DNA of 64,000 bases. Source: Seohaeicola zhoushanensis (GTDB lineage Bacteria > Pseudomonadota > Alphaproteobacteria > Rhodobacterales > Rhodobacteraceae). Each line of letters starts with the position of its first letter. Within the stretch, counting starts at the first letter, position 1. Positions 1 to 7,866 of this stretch are shown here, in pieces. A program made the position numbers and the translations under genes. The notes beneath the pieces are model-generated. The model was given only the letters and a program-made list of their open reading frames with translations, did no database searches and was not told where the DNA came from. The stretch is from assembly GCF_014656415.1 (NCBI RefSeq), contig NZ_BNCJ01000002.1, positions 695,025 through 759,024 on the forward strand, read 5' to 3'.

Positions 1-2709
1 GTTGGCATCGCGCGGGTTGATCTCGATGAACATGTCCTGCTGCAGCTCGGCCAGCCAGGGGTTGGACCGGGTCTCGTCGCCGCCGCCCTCGTATTCGACC
101 AGGCGGCCGGAGGTGAGGATGATCGGGTAGTCGTTCGAGAAGTCCTTGTCCTGGATGGTCTTGTAGAGCGTCGGCACCCGCCAGAACTTCTTGTCGGCAT
201 AGGTCGGGTAATCCGCCACCAGGTCGCGCCGGTTGGTGTAGAGCGGTTCGCGGTGCAGCGGCACCGGGTCGGGGAAGGTCCAGACCACCGCGCGGGCCTT
301 GGCGTTGCCATAGGGCGCGCAGCCATGCTTGATCGCCACCCGCTGGATGCCGCCCGACAGGTCGGTCTTCCAGTTGATGCCGCCGACCTGCTTGGCATAG
401 TCCGAAGGCCGCTCGCCGGTCTGCGAGGTCTCGCCGACCTCGGCCTTGCCGTCGCCGGCATTCTGCGGGGCCTGGTAGCCGGCCACCTTCTCGATGCTGG
501 CGCGTTCCTCGTCGGTCAGGTCGCCGTCCCAGCCGAGGTCGATCAGCATCTGCATGGTGAACTCGGGGTAGCCGTCCTGGATCTCGGACCCGACGGGGTA
601 GACCCCTTCGGCGAGCAGGTTGTCGCCCTTGTATTCCACGCCGTAGCGGGCGCGGAAGCCCATGCCGCCCTGTGCCACCGGGATCGACATGTCATAGAGG
701 TTGGCCGAGCCCGGGTGGTTCATCTCGGGTGTGCCCCAGCAGGGCCAGGGCATCCCGTAGAAATCGCCATCGGCCGGGCCGCCCACGGCGCGCAGCGTGG
801 TGCGGTCGAAGGTGTGCTGGTTCTCCATGTGCAGCTTGAGCCGCTCCGGCGACTGGCCGGTATAGCCGATGGTCCACATGCCGCGGTTGAACTCGCGGGT
901 GATGTCCTCGACGTTGGGCTCGTCCCCGTCCATCTTGATGTTGCGGAACATCCGGTCGTCGAAACCGAACTTCTTGGCGAACATCGCGATGATGGTGTGG
1001 TCCGGCTTGCTCTCGAACAGCGGCTCGACGATCTTGTCGCGCCATTGCAGCGAGCGGTTGGAGGCGGTCACCGAGCCACGGGTCTCGAACTGGGTCGAGG
1101 CCGGGAGCAGGTAGACGCCATCGGTGCGGTCGTGCAGCACCGCCGAGACGGTCGGGTAGGGGTCGACCACGACGAGAAGGTCGAGCTTCTCCATCGCCGT
1201 CTTCATTTCCTTCATCCGGGTCTGCGAGTTGGGCGCGTGGCCCCAGAGCACCATGGCCTTGGTGTTGTCCGGCTGGTCCAGGTTCTCGCGCGCTTCCAGA
1301 ACGCCGTCGATCCAGCGGCTGACCGGGATCCCGGTCTCTTCCATCATCAGGCGGTCCTTGCCGTCCTTGCCGGCGCCGGCCATCACCGAGAAGCGGCCCT
1401 TGAGCCAGTCGAGGTCCTCTTCCCAGACACGGGCCCAATGCGCCCAGGATCCTGCCGCGAGGCCGTAGTAGCCGGGCAGGGTGTCGGCCAGAACGCCGAG
1501 GTCGGTTGCGCCCTGCACGTTGTCATGGCCGCGGAAGATGTTGGTGCCGCCACCGGCGGTGCCCATGTTGCCAAGCGCCAGCTGCAGGATGCAATAGGCG
1601 CGGGTGTTGTTGTTGCCGTTGGTGTGCTGGGTGCCGCCCATGCACCAGATCACGGTGCCGGGGCGGTTGTTGGCGAGCGTCATCGCCACCCGCTTGAGCT
1701 GGCTGCCCGGCGCGCCGGTGACGCGCTCGACCTCTTCGGGCGTCCACTTCTTCACCTCTTCCCGGATCTGGTCCATGCCCCAGACGCGGGTGCGGATGAA
1801 CTCCTTGTCCTCCCAGCCGTTCTCGAAGATGTGCCACAGGATGCCCCAGACCAGGGCGACGTCCGAACCGGGGCGGAAGCGGACGTATTCGTCGGCATGG
1901 GCCGCGGTGCGGGTGAAGCGCGGGTCGCAGACGATCAGCGGCGCGTTGTTCTCTTCCTTGGCCTTCAGCACGTGCAGCAGCGAGACGGGATGCGCCTCGG
2001 CCGGGTTGCCGCCGATGATGAAGATGGCCTTGGAATTGTGGATGTCGTTGTAGGAGTTGGTCATGGCGCCGTAGCCCCATGTGTTCGCAACGCCCGCAAC
2101 GGTGGTCGAGTGGCAGATCCGCGCCTGGTGGTCGACGTTGTTGGTGCCCCAGTAGGCGGCGAACTTGCGGAACAGGTAGGCCTGTTCGTTGGAATGCTTG
2201 GCCGAGCCGAGCCAGTAGACCGAATCCGGGCCGCTGGTGTCGCGGATCTTCAGCATCTGGTCGCCGATCTCGTTGATCGCGTCCTCCCAGCTGATCTTCT
2301 TCCAGACGCCGCCTTCCTTCTTCATCGGATACTTCAGCCGGCGCTCGCCGTGGGCGTGCTCGCGCACCGAGGCGCCCTTGGCGCAATGGGCGCCCAGGTT
2401 GAAGGGGCTGTCCCAGCCGGGTTCCTGGCCGGTCCAGACGCCGTTCTGCACTTCGGCGATGACGGTGCAGCCGACCGAGCAGTGGGTGCAGACCGACTTG
2501 ACGTTCTTAACCGCCGCCGTCGCCGCCGATTGCGCCGAGGCGCGCGTCACCGTGCCGCCGGTTGCCGCGATGGCCGCGAGGCCACCGATGGCAAGGCCCG
2601 AGCCGCGCAGGAAGGCGCGGCGGTCGACCGTGGTTTCGCTGACTTGGGACAGGATGCTGGTGCGTTGCGGGAGCCGTGTCGTCGTCCCGCTGGTCTTTCT
2701 CCGGAGCAT
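1..2709 (-). CDS. fdhA: Formate dehydrogenase catalytic (alpha) subunit, Cys-type, Tat-exported; 3' end beyond window
   Basis: Molybdenum/tungsten-bis-MGD formate dehydrogenase that oxidises formate to CO2, predicted periplasmic. The ATG at 2709 is preceded by GGGAGGAT. A twin-arginine signal (DRRAFLRGS, Arg29-Arg30) leads to a [4Fe-4S] motif with Cys73, Cys76, Cys80 and Cys108, then the active-site segment RICHSTTV with Cys199 (codon TGC at 2115-2113) followed by His200. Members such as E. coli FdnG carry selenocysteine at this point; here it is a plain cysteine codon. 903 codons lie in the window and the last readable stretch (DMFIEINP) matches the MFVEISP region near the C-terminus of the family, so perhaps 60-100 residues are missing to the left. 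It is last in the leftward DUF3305-DUF3306-TorD-TAT-fdhA run. Identification is secure; the electron acceptor subunits are not visible. Confidence 0.95.
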   Translation of the reverse strand, partial: MLRRKTSGTTTRLPQRTSILSQVSETTVDRRAFLRGSGLAIGGLAAIAATGGTVTRASAQSAATAAVKNVKSVCTHCSVGCTVIAEVQNGVWTGQEPGWDSPFNLGAHCAKGASVREHAHGERRLKYPMKKEGGVWKKISWEDAINEIGDQMLKIRDTSGPDSVYWLGSAKHSNEQAYLFRKFAAYWGTNNVDHQARICHSTTVAGVANTWGYGAMTNSYNDIHNSKAIFIIGGNPAEAHPVSLLHVLKAKEENNAPLIVCDPRFTRTAAHADEYVRFRPGSDVALVWGILWHIFENGWEDKEFIRTRVWGMDQIREEVKKWTPEEVERVTGAPGSQLKRVAMTLANNRPGTVIWCMGGTQHTNGNNNTRAYCILQLALGNMGTAGGGTNIFRGHDNVQGATDLGVLADTLPGYYGLAAGSWAHWARVWEEDLDWLKGRFSVMAGAGKDGKDRLMMEETGIPVSRWIDGVLEARENLDQPDNTKAMVLWGHAPNSQTRMKEMKTAMEKLDLLVVVDPYPTVSAVLHDRTDGVYLLPASTQFETRGSVTASNRSLQWRDKIVEPLFESKPDHTIIAMFAKKFGFDDRMFRNIKMDGDEPNVEDITREFNRGMWTIGYTGQSPERLKLHMENQHTFDRTTLRAVGGPADGDFYGMPWPCWGTPEMNHPGSANLYDMSIPVAQGGMGFRARYGVEYKGDNLLAEGVYPVGSEIQDGYPEFTMQMLIDLGWDGDLTDEERASIEKVAGYQAPQNAGDGKAEVGETSQTGERPSDYAKQVGGINWKTDLSGGIQRVAIKHGCAPYGNAKARAVVWTFPDPVPLHREPLYTNRRDLVADYPTYADKKFWRVPTLYKTIQDKDFSNDYPIILTSGRLVEYEGGGDETRSNPWLAELQQDMFIEINPRDAN

Positions 2710-2789
2710 GTTTCTAATCCTCCCGTGCTGGCCGGATGCGCCGGCTCGCTTGGTGTTCTGGGGCCTGGGCTGGCGCCCGGCGTGGCGTG

Positions 2790-2981
2790 TCAGAAGCGGG
2801 CGCTGTCGTAATAGGCGCGCGTGTGGGCGGTGTCCTGGATGCGGTTTTGATCCTCCGGTGCGGCCGCTGCCTGCGCCTCGCTCCCCGAAAGCGCAACGGC
2901 GGCGACTGCCGCCGGCGCGGCGGTTCCGGCCATCTTCAGGAAATCGCGCCGGCTGGCGCCTTGGTCGCTGGATTTGCTCAT
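2790..2981 (-). CDS. Formate dehydrogenase region TAT-target small protein
   Basis: A 63-residue protein with a twin-arginine motif near the N-terminus (SRRDFLKMAG, residues 10-19), an Ala-rich hydrophobic stretch (about 20-42), and a short polar tail ending in AYYDSARF. It matches the small TAT-target family found immediately upstream of fdhA in many proteobacteria. It is leftward, 80 bp upstream of fdhA and 35 bp after the TorD-like gene. The tail is probably exported; its function is unknown, although the constant linkage suggests a role in assembly or export of the dehydrogenase. Confidence 0.85.
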   Translation of the reverse strand: MSKSSDQGASRRDFLKMAGTAAPAAVAAVALSGSEAQAAAAPEDQNRIQDTAHTRAYYDSARF

Positions 2982-3016
2982 TACCTGGCTCCTCTCCTAT
3001 CCTGTTGGTGCGGCGG

Positions 3017-3625
3017 TCAGCCTGCCGCCAGCTTGAATGCGTCTTTCTCGATCGTCATGAATATGCGCCCCACCGCCCCTACCGAGGCGTAGAGCACCGA
3101 GTTCTTCGCGCCTTCGAGGTCGGCGAAGAAATGCGGCGCCCAGGGGCCGATGTGCCGGTTCCAGAAGGCGCGCTGACCGGCCAGCGCCACCGGCGCGCCG
3201 AAGCGGCCGACGATCATGCCGGCCATCATCTCCATCAGCGAGGCGATGTTGTCCTCGGGTTCATAGACATTGGGCGCCCGGGTGATGCCCTGCGCCGCCA
3301 TGTCGGCGCGCAGCTGCGCCAGCGGCTTTTCGTTCAGGAAGCCGGTCAGGTAGTAGCTGGCATAGGGCAAAAGCTCGCCTCGGCCGAGGCCGATGAAAAG
3401 CGCGTTGAACTCGCGTTCGGCGGCCTGGGGTTTCGTGACCTTCGCCACCCGCGCCAGCCCGTCGATGGCCTGGCCCAGCGCGCTCTCGTCGCCGGCGAGG
3501 CCGGCGGCCTGGTCGAGCAGGATCTGTTCCGGCGGGGCCGAAAGCAGCACGCCGAGGAAGTTGTAGAGATCCGCGCGCAGGCGGTCCTCCTCGGCGATGG
3601 CGGTGTCGCGGGCGGTCTGGGTCAT
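3017..3625 (-). CDS. TorD/DmsD-family chaperone for formate dehydrogenase
   Basis: A 202-residue, all-helical cytoplasmic protein of the TorD/DmsD redox-enzyme maturation family. The N-terminus (EEDRLRADLYNFLGVLL) and the central segment EPEDNIASLMEMMAGMIVG carry the family's typical E-x-E/D-x-I-x-x-L-x-E-x-M pattern. Such proteins bind Tat signal peptides and hold the apo-enzyme until cofactor is inserted, so the likely client is the FdhA encoded two genes downstream. The start overlaps the DUF3306 stop (ATGA at 3625-3622), indicating translational coupling. Confidence 0.9.
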   Translation of the reverse strand: MTQTARDTAIAEEDRLRADLYNFLGVLLSAPPEQILLDQAAGLAGDESALGQAIDGLARVAKVTKPQAAEREFNALFIGLGRGELLPYASYYLTGFLNEKPLAQLRADMAAQGITRAPNVYEPEDNIASLMEMMAGMIVGRFGAPVALAGQRAFWNRHIGPWAPHFFADLEGAKNSVLYASVGAVGRIFMTIEKDAFKLAAG

Positions 3626-4200
3626 GCGCTTCCCTCCGGTGCGGCGAAGGCAAAGCGCATCCGGCGCGGCGCGCGGGGCAGGGCCTCTTCTGGTTCGGCC
3701 TCGGGTTCGGGCAGCTGCGGTTCCGCCGCGGCCTCTGCCTCGGTCAGCGGAAGCGGCGCGTCCTCGGCCACTTCGGCCTCCGGTTCCTCCAGCGCGGCCT
3801 CGGCCTGCCGGGCGAGTTCCTTCACATGGGCCAGCAGGCCCTTGCCGACCTGGTAGGTCGTGCTCACCGGGCCGGTCGCCACCTGGGTATAGTCGTCGTC
3901 ATAGTCGTTCAGCCCGTCGAGGTTGGCCAGCACCGGGTTCAGCGTCCAGAGCTTGCGCAGGGCGCGGCGGCGGATCCGTTCCGGCACGGCGCGGGCCATG
4001 TAGCGCACGATGTCGTCGCCGGGTTCGAGCCTGTCCGGGTCGGGCAGGTCGAGCTCGGCAAGGATCTCCTCGTCGGTTTTTTCCGCTAGCGCGGCCTGTT
4101 CGGACGCCAGCGCCTGTTCGGCCAGGGCGCGGCGGTCGGCCTCGGCCTCGGCCTCTACCGCGGCACGGCGTCGGGACCAGAAATCGCGCGGTGCATTCAT
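3622..4200 (-). CDS. DUF3306 protein of the formate dehydrogenase locus
   Basis: A 192-residue protein. The N-terminal half (NAPRDFWSRRRAAVEAE, then IRRRALRKLWTLNPVLANLDGLNDYDDDYT) is the recognisable DUF3306 core; the C-terminal 80 residues are acidic and Ala/Pro/Glu-rich. The start was chosen at the ATG at 4200 because it forms an ATGA overlap with DUF3305 and begins the conserved core; further upstream the frame runs inside the DUF3305 gene. The function is not known. The gene is confined to formate dehydrogenase loci of this type, which suggests maturation or assembly. Confidence 0.88.
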   Translation of the reverse strand: MNAPRDFWSRRRAAVEAEAEADRRALAEQALASEQAALAEKTDEEILAELDLPDPDRLEPGDDIVRYMARAVPERIRRRALRKLWTLNPVLANLDGLNDYDDDYTQVATGPVSTTYQVGKGLLAHVKELARQAEAALEEPEAEVAEDAPLPLTEAEAAAEPQLPEPEAEPEEALPRAPRRMRFAFAAPEGSA

Positions 4201-4754
4201 GGCGTCACCCGGCGCGGCGCGCGATAGACGTCGCTGTCCTGGCGAATCCGCAGGTCGCCCCGCCCGTCCTCGACCCGGTCGGTAAGCGTACCGTTGCGGC
4301 GGCGCTTGACGAAGGGTTCCTCGACGTGATGCGCCTCGGTGAACTCGTGCATCCAGGCGACGAGGCCCGGCGGCATCGCCACCTTCTCGACCAGTTCCTC
4401 GCCACTGTCGGCATAGTCCTGCGCCTCGTAGGGCGAGGCGGTGGCCAGCAGAACCCGCAGCGGCATGTCGCCGTCGGGTTCGTTGCGGATGATGACGTAG
4501 ACCGAGGGCGGATTGTCGGCGAGATTGACGTGGTAGGCCTCGGTATCGGTGGCCCAGAGCGTCAGCGGAACGGTGGCGGCATGATAGTCGGTGGTGTCGC
4601 CGTCGCGCCGCAGTTCCTTCCAGTCGGCGGGGCCGGCGCCGGGAAGAACGGCAACCGCCTGCCAGTACCATTTTGCCCAGCGGGTCACACCCGGCGTGCG
4701 GCGAAGCACGATGCCGAGTGGGATTTGCACATGGATTGTGCCGCTCGCGGTCAA
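4197..4754 (-). CDS. DUF3305 protein of the formate dehydrogenase locus
   Basis: A 185-residue soluble protein and the first gene of the leftward formate dehydrogenase operon. The segments IPLGIVLRR, RWAKWYWQAVAVLPGA and PPSVYVIIRN, and the C-terminal part with PGLVAWMHEFTEAHHVEEPF, fit DUF3305. It is followed by DUF3306 with a 4-nt ATGA overlap, and the two families nearly always occur as a pair. No signal peptide or cofactor motif is visible. The biochemical role is unknown. Confidence 0.88.
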   Translation of the reverse strand: MTASGTIHVQIPLGIVLRRTPGVTRWAKWYWQAVAVLPGAGPADWKELRRDGDTTDYHAATVPLTLWATDTEAYHVNLADNPPSVYVIIRNEPDGDMPLRVLLATASPYEAQDYADSGEELVEKVAMPPGLVAWMHEFTEAHHVEEPFVKRRRNGTLTDRVEDGRGDLRIRQDSDVYRAPRRVTP

Positions 4755-4932
4755 GAATGATCTCCCCAGACGGGCTATTCCGCCCTGCTTATTGATGATT
4801 TATGCGGCAATCTTTTCCTCCGGCCAAGTCAAAATACAGTTAACCGCTCAGATTTTCTGACCAGTTCGGGCTGGAACTCGGCGAGATCGGCGCGCTAGGG
4901 TCCGAGTCGGCGAGATGCGGGAGAGGACATCG
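4755..4932. promoter_or_regulatory. Divergent promoter region between the two formate dehydrogenase operons
   Basis: 178 bp, AT-richer than its surroundings, separating the leftward DUF3305-fdhA genes from the rightward ferredoxin gene. A ribosome-binding sequence GGGAGAGGA (about 4919-4927) lies 5 nt before the ATG at 4933. A TTGACT sequence is present on the minus strand but no well-spaced -10 partner, and no convincing sigma-54 or FNR/Dnr-type palindrome was found. Confidence 0.4.
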
Positions 4933-6885
4933 ATGACCAGGCGGCTGATTCTGTGCGACTGCGGTGGATCGCAAGCGGTTGATCCCGAGCGCATTGCGGC
5001 TGCGGCCGGGGTGGCCTGCTCGAAGGTCCACGGCGCGCTCTGCACCCGCGAGGTGGAGCGCGCGGCCGAGGCGATGGCCGGGGGCGATGTGGTGATCGCC
5101 TGCCAGCAGGAACGCGCGCTGTTCACGGCACTGGCCGAGCAGGTGGGCGCCGAGGTTCCCGGTTTCGTCGACCTGCGCGACCGCGCGGGCTGGGCCGACG
5201 GGAGCGACGCAACGCCCAAGATGGCGGCGCTGGCAGCCGAGGCGCTGCTGCCGGCGCAACTCGTGCGGGCGGTGGATGTGGTGAGCGAGGGCGTCTGCCT
5301 GATCGCCGGGCCGGGCGCGGCGACGCTGCCGCTGGCCGAGCAACTGGCCGGCGTGCTGGCGGTGACGGTGCTGCTGACCGATGGGGCCGAGGTGCCGGCG
5401 CGGCGCGATTTCGACGTGGTGGCGGGGCGGCTGAAACGCGTCACGGGCGCGCTGGGCGGCTTCGAGGTGACGATCGACGCGCTGCGGCAGGTGGTGCCGG
5501 TGGGGCGCGGTGCCTTCGAACTGTCCGAGCCGCGCGATGGCGGGGTGTCCACCTGTGATATCCTGATCGACGTGACCGGCGGCATGGCCTTCGTACCCGC
5601 CCCGGACAAGCGCGAAGGCTATCTGAGGGCCGATCCCAAGGATGCGCTGGCGCTGGCGCGGCTGGCCTTCGAGGCGGCGCAGATGGTCGGCACCTTCGAG
5701 AAGCCGCTTTACGTGCGGCTGGAAGAGACGCTCTGCGCCCATTCGCGGGCCGAACAGGTCGGCTGCACCCGCTGTCTCGACGCCTGCCCGACCGGGGCAA
5801 TCACCCCGGCGGGCGAGCATGTCGCCATCGACCCGATGATCTGCGCCGGCTGCGGCGCCTGCGCGGCGCTCTGCCCCTCGACCGCGATCACCGCCGAGGA
5901 TCCGGCGCTGGCGGGGCTGGTGAAGCGGATGCAGGTGCTGGCTAAGACCTTTGTGGCGGCAGGCGGTCAGGCGCCGCGGCTGCTGGTCCATACCGCGCAT
6001 GGGGCCGAGATGATCCGCCTGGCCGCGCGCTTTGGCCGGGGGCTGCCGGCGGATGTGATCCCGCTGGAGCTGCGGGTGGTCTCGGGCTTTGGCCATGCCG
6101 AAATGCTGGCGGCGCTGGCGCTGGGCTTTGCCTCGGTCACGGTGCTGCTCTCACCCGAGACCGAGCGTGACGCGCTGGACCGCGAACTGGCGCTGGCCTC
6201 GGCGATTGCCGGGCCGGGGAAGGTGGCGCTGCTCGATGTGGTTGACCCCGACCAGATGAGCGATGCGCTCTACGGGGCAGAGGCGGCAGAGGCGCTCGCC
6301 GCGCCGGTGCTGGTGCTGGGCAACCGGCGGCAGGCGGCGCGGATGGCGGCCAAGGCGCTGAACCCGGCACCCGAAGCGCCCATCGCGCTGCCCGAAGGCG
6401 CGCCCTATGGCGCGGTGCTGGTCAATACCGACGCCTGCACGCTGTGCCTCTCCTGCGTGTCGCTCTGCCCCTCGGGCGCGCTGATGGACAACCCCGACAT
6501 GCCGCAGCTGCGCTTCCAGGAGGACGCCTGCCTGCAATGCGGCATCTGCCGCACGATCTGCCCCGAGAAGGCGATCACGCTGGAGCCGCGCCTCGACCTG
6601 TCGGACGCGGCGCTGCGCCAGCAGGTGCTGCACGAGGAAGAGCCCTTCGCCTGCGTCGAATGCGGTGCGCTCTTCGGGGTGAAATCGACGGTCGAGCGGA
6701 TCATGGAGAAGCTCGCGGGCAAGCACGCGATGTTCGCCACCTCCTCGGCGGCGCGGATGATCCAGATGTGCGACAACTGCCGCATCCAGGCGCAGTATCA
6801 CAGCGAGAACAACCCGTTCAAAGGCCCGGACCGCCCGGCGCCGCGCACCACGGATGACTACCTCAGCAAGCGGCGGGATCACTGA
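4933..6885 (+). CDS. Multi-cluster 4Fe-4S ferredoxin-type protein of the formate dehydrogenase locus
   Basis: A 650-residue iron-sulfur protein. One ferredoxin pair is near residues 278-313 (CTRCLDACP, which lacks one Cys of the usual four in its first motif, then a complete CAGCGACAALCP at 304). A second pair is at 502-543 (CTLCLSCVSLCP and CLQCGICRTICP, both complete). A Cys pair CVEC (574) and a later CDNC near the C-terminus could bind a further metal. The N-terminal 270 residues have no obvious motif. The ATG at 4933 is preferred over an in-frame ATG at 4915 because of the GGGAGAGGA spacing. It is divergent from the fdhA operon and likely a cytoplasmic electron-transfer or Fe-S/Mo-cofactor sulfuration accessory. 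The exact partner is inferred. Confidence 0.85.
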   Translation: MTRRLILCDCGGSQAVDPERIAAAAGVACSKVHGALCTREVERAAEAMAGGDVVIACQQERALFTALAEQVGAEVPGFVDLRDRAGWADGSDATPKMAALAAEALLPAQLVRAVDVVSEGVCLIAGPGAATLPLAEQLAGVLAVTVLLTDGAEVPARRDFDVVAGRLKRVTGALGGFEVTIDALRQVVPVGRGAFELSEPRDGGVSTCDILIDVTGGMAFVPAPDKREGYLRADPKDALALARLAFEAAQMVGTFEKPLYVRLEETLCAHSRAEQVGCTRCLDACPTGAITPAGEHVAIDPMICAGCGACAALCPSTAITAEDPALAGLVKRMQVLAKTFVAAGGQAPRLLVHTAHGAEMIRLAARFGRGLPADVIPLELRVVSGFGHAEMLAALALGFASVTVLLSPETERDALDRELALASAIAGPGKVALLDVVDPDQMSDALYGAEAAEALAAPVLVLGNRRQAARMAAKALNPAPEAPIALPEGAPYGAVLVNTDACTLCLSCVSLCPSGALMDNPDMPQLRFQEDACLQCGICRTICPEKAITLEPRLDLSDAALRQQVLHEEEPFACVECGALFGVKSTVERIMEKLAGKHAMFATSSAARMIQMCDNCRIQAQYHSENNPFKGPDRPAPRTTDDYLSKRRDH

Positions 6886-7607
6886 AGTTGCAGCGGCGCG
6901 CCCAGATCGGCGGCGGCGATGGCCGCCACGAAGGCCAGGATCGCCTCGACGTCCTCGAGCTCCAGCTCGACGGGCACGATGGGCGAGGGCCGGGTGATGT
7001 CGAAGGGCTCGGTAATGCCGGCGATCTGGGTGAAGGCGGCATGGGGCGCGCGGACATAGAAGGTCTGAAAGCGCTCGTCCCAGTCTGGCAGGCTGCGCAG
7101 CACCGGGAAGGAAGGCGTCGAGCCGATGCCCTTGTTGCGGTCATGCGCGCCGATGACATGGCAGCGCCCGCATTCGGCCTGCGAGAGTTCCGCGCCGCGC
7201 CGCGCGTCGCCGGTGATCTCGATCGCGGCGGCTTCCTCGGGCGGGGCGAGGTCGGCGGTGAAGGGGTTCGCGCCGTCCTTCACGAAGCTGGCGACGGTGC
7301 GCCTGCCGATGTCGGAGGTGAGCCAGTCGAGGAAGCGCGCCGCGCGCGGGTCGTCGCCGGGGCGCAGGTGCCAGGTCGCCCCCGCGCCGGCAAAGACCGG
7401 CGTGCCGGGCGCGGTCTCGGCCAGCACCATCGGCCCCGCCGGGTCGGGCGTCACGCGGATGCCGGTCTTCAGCGAGAAGCGGGGCAGCAGGTATTGCAGC
7501 AGGCCACTCTCGGCCACCGCCGCGGGCGCGGCGAGGCCCAGGGCCTCCTGCGCGGCGATGGGGCTGGCACTCGCCAGCAGGCTCAGGCACAACAGGATCA
7601 TCCGCAT
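6879..7607 (-). CDS. Periplasmic cytochrome c with a degenerate TupA/ModA-like binding-protein N-terminal part
   Basis: 242 residues with a signal peptide (MRMILLCLSLLASASPIAAQ). The C-terminal half carries a c-type heme motif CGRCH (Cys146, Cys149, His150). The N-terminal half reads like pieces of an oxyanion-binding protein: SGLLQYLLPRFSLKTGI (residues 34-50) resembles the opening of tungstate/molybdate binding proteins, and RFLDWLTSDIGRRTVASF (91-108) with NPFTA resembles their C-terminal helix, but the middle of the fold (well over 100 residues) is absent. It is convergent with the ferredoxin gene (7-bp overlap) inside the formate dehydrogenase region. A role in electron transfer from the dehydrogenase is plausible. 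The binding-protein relationship is my inference from sequence pattern. Confidence 0.8.
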   Translation of the reverse strand: MRMILLCLSLLASASPIAAQEALGLAAPAAVAESGLLQYLLPRFSLKTGIRVTPDPAGPMVLAETAPGTPVFAGAGATWHLRPGDDPRAARFLDWLTSDIGRRTVASFVKDGANPFTADLAPPEEAAAIEITGDARRGAELSQAECGRCHVIGAHDRNKGIGSTPSFPVLRSLPDWDERFQTFYVRAPHAAFTQIAGITEPFDITRPSPIVPVELELEDVEAILAFVAAIAAADLGAPLQLQ

Positions 7608-7671
7608 GGATCGACCCTAGGCGGCGCGGGGCTGCCGCGTCAATGATCGGGTCAGGCGAAGGAGAACGGAC

Positions 7672-7866
7672 ATGAGCGACGATTTCAACATGTCGATGCG
7701 CAAGTTCCTCAAGCAGGTCGGCGTCACCAGCCAGCAGGCCATCGAGGAAGGCCTGCGCAAGAAGGGCGCGAAGGCCGGAGAGAGCTATGAGGCCAAGGTG
7801 GTGCTGACGGTCGATGGGCTTGACGTGCATCACACGGTTACCGGAACGATCAAGGGGGCCGAATAA
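7672..7866 (+). CDS. DUF6494 small protein
   Basis: A 64-residue protein (begins MSDDFNMSMRKFLKQVGVTS) that matches the DUF6494 pattern: a basic helical N-terminus followed by a short beta-rich part. It is preceded by GGAG (AAGGAGAACGGAC) and followed without a gap by the Mrp-type ATPase. It is a recurring member of the alphaproteobacterial formate dehydrogenase neighbourhood; its function is not known. Confidence 0.8.
   Translation: MSDDFNMSMRKFLKQVGVTSQQAIEEGLRKKGAKAGESYEAKVVLTVDGLDVHHTVTGTIKGAE

Noticed and set aside
2113..2115. Possible selenocysteine at the formate dehydrogenase active site
   Set aside because: The codon read on the minus strand is TGC (Cys), not TGA, and the frame is open throughout.
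253..2811. Long rightward open frame (852 codons) opposite fdhA
   Set aside because: It is the antisense shadow of a clear formate dehydrogenase gene in GC-rich DNA; the translation has no domain and is biased to Ala/Arg/Gly/Val.
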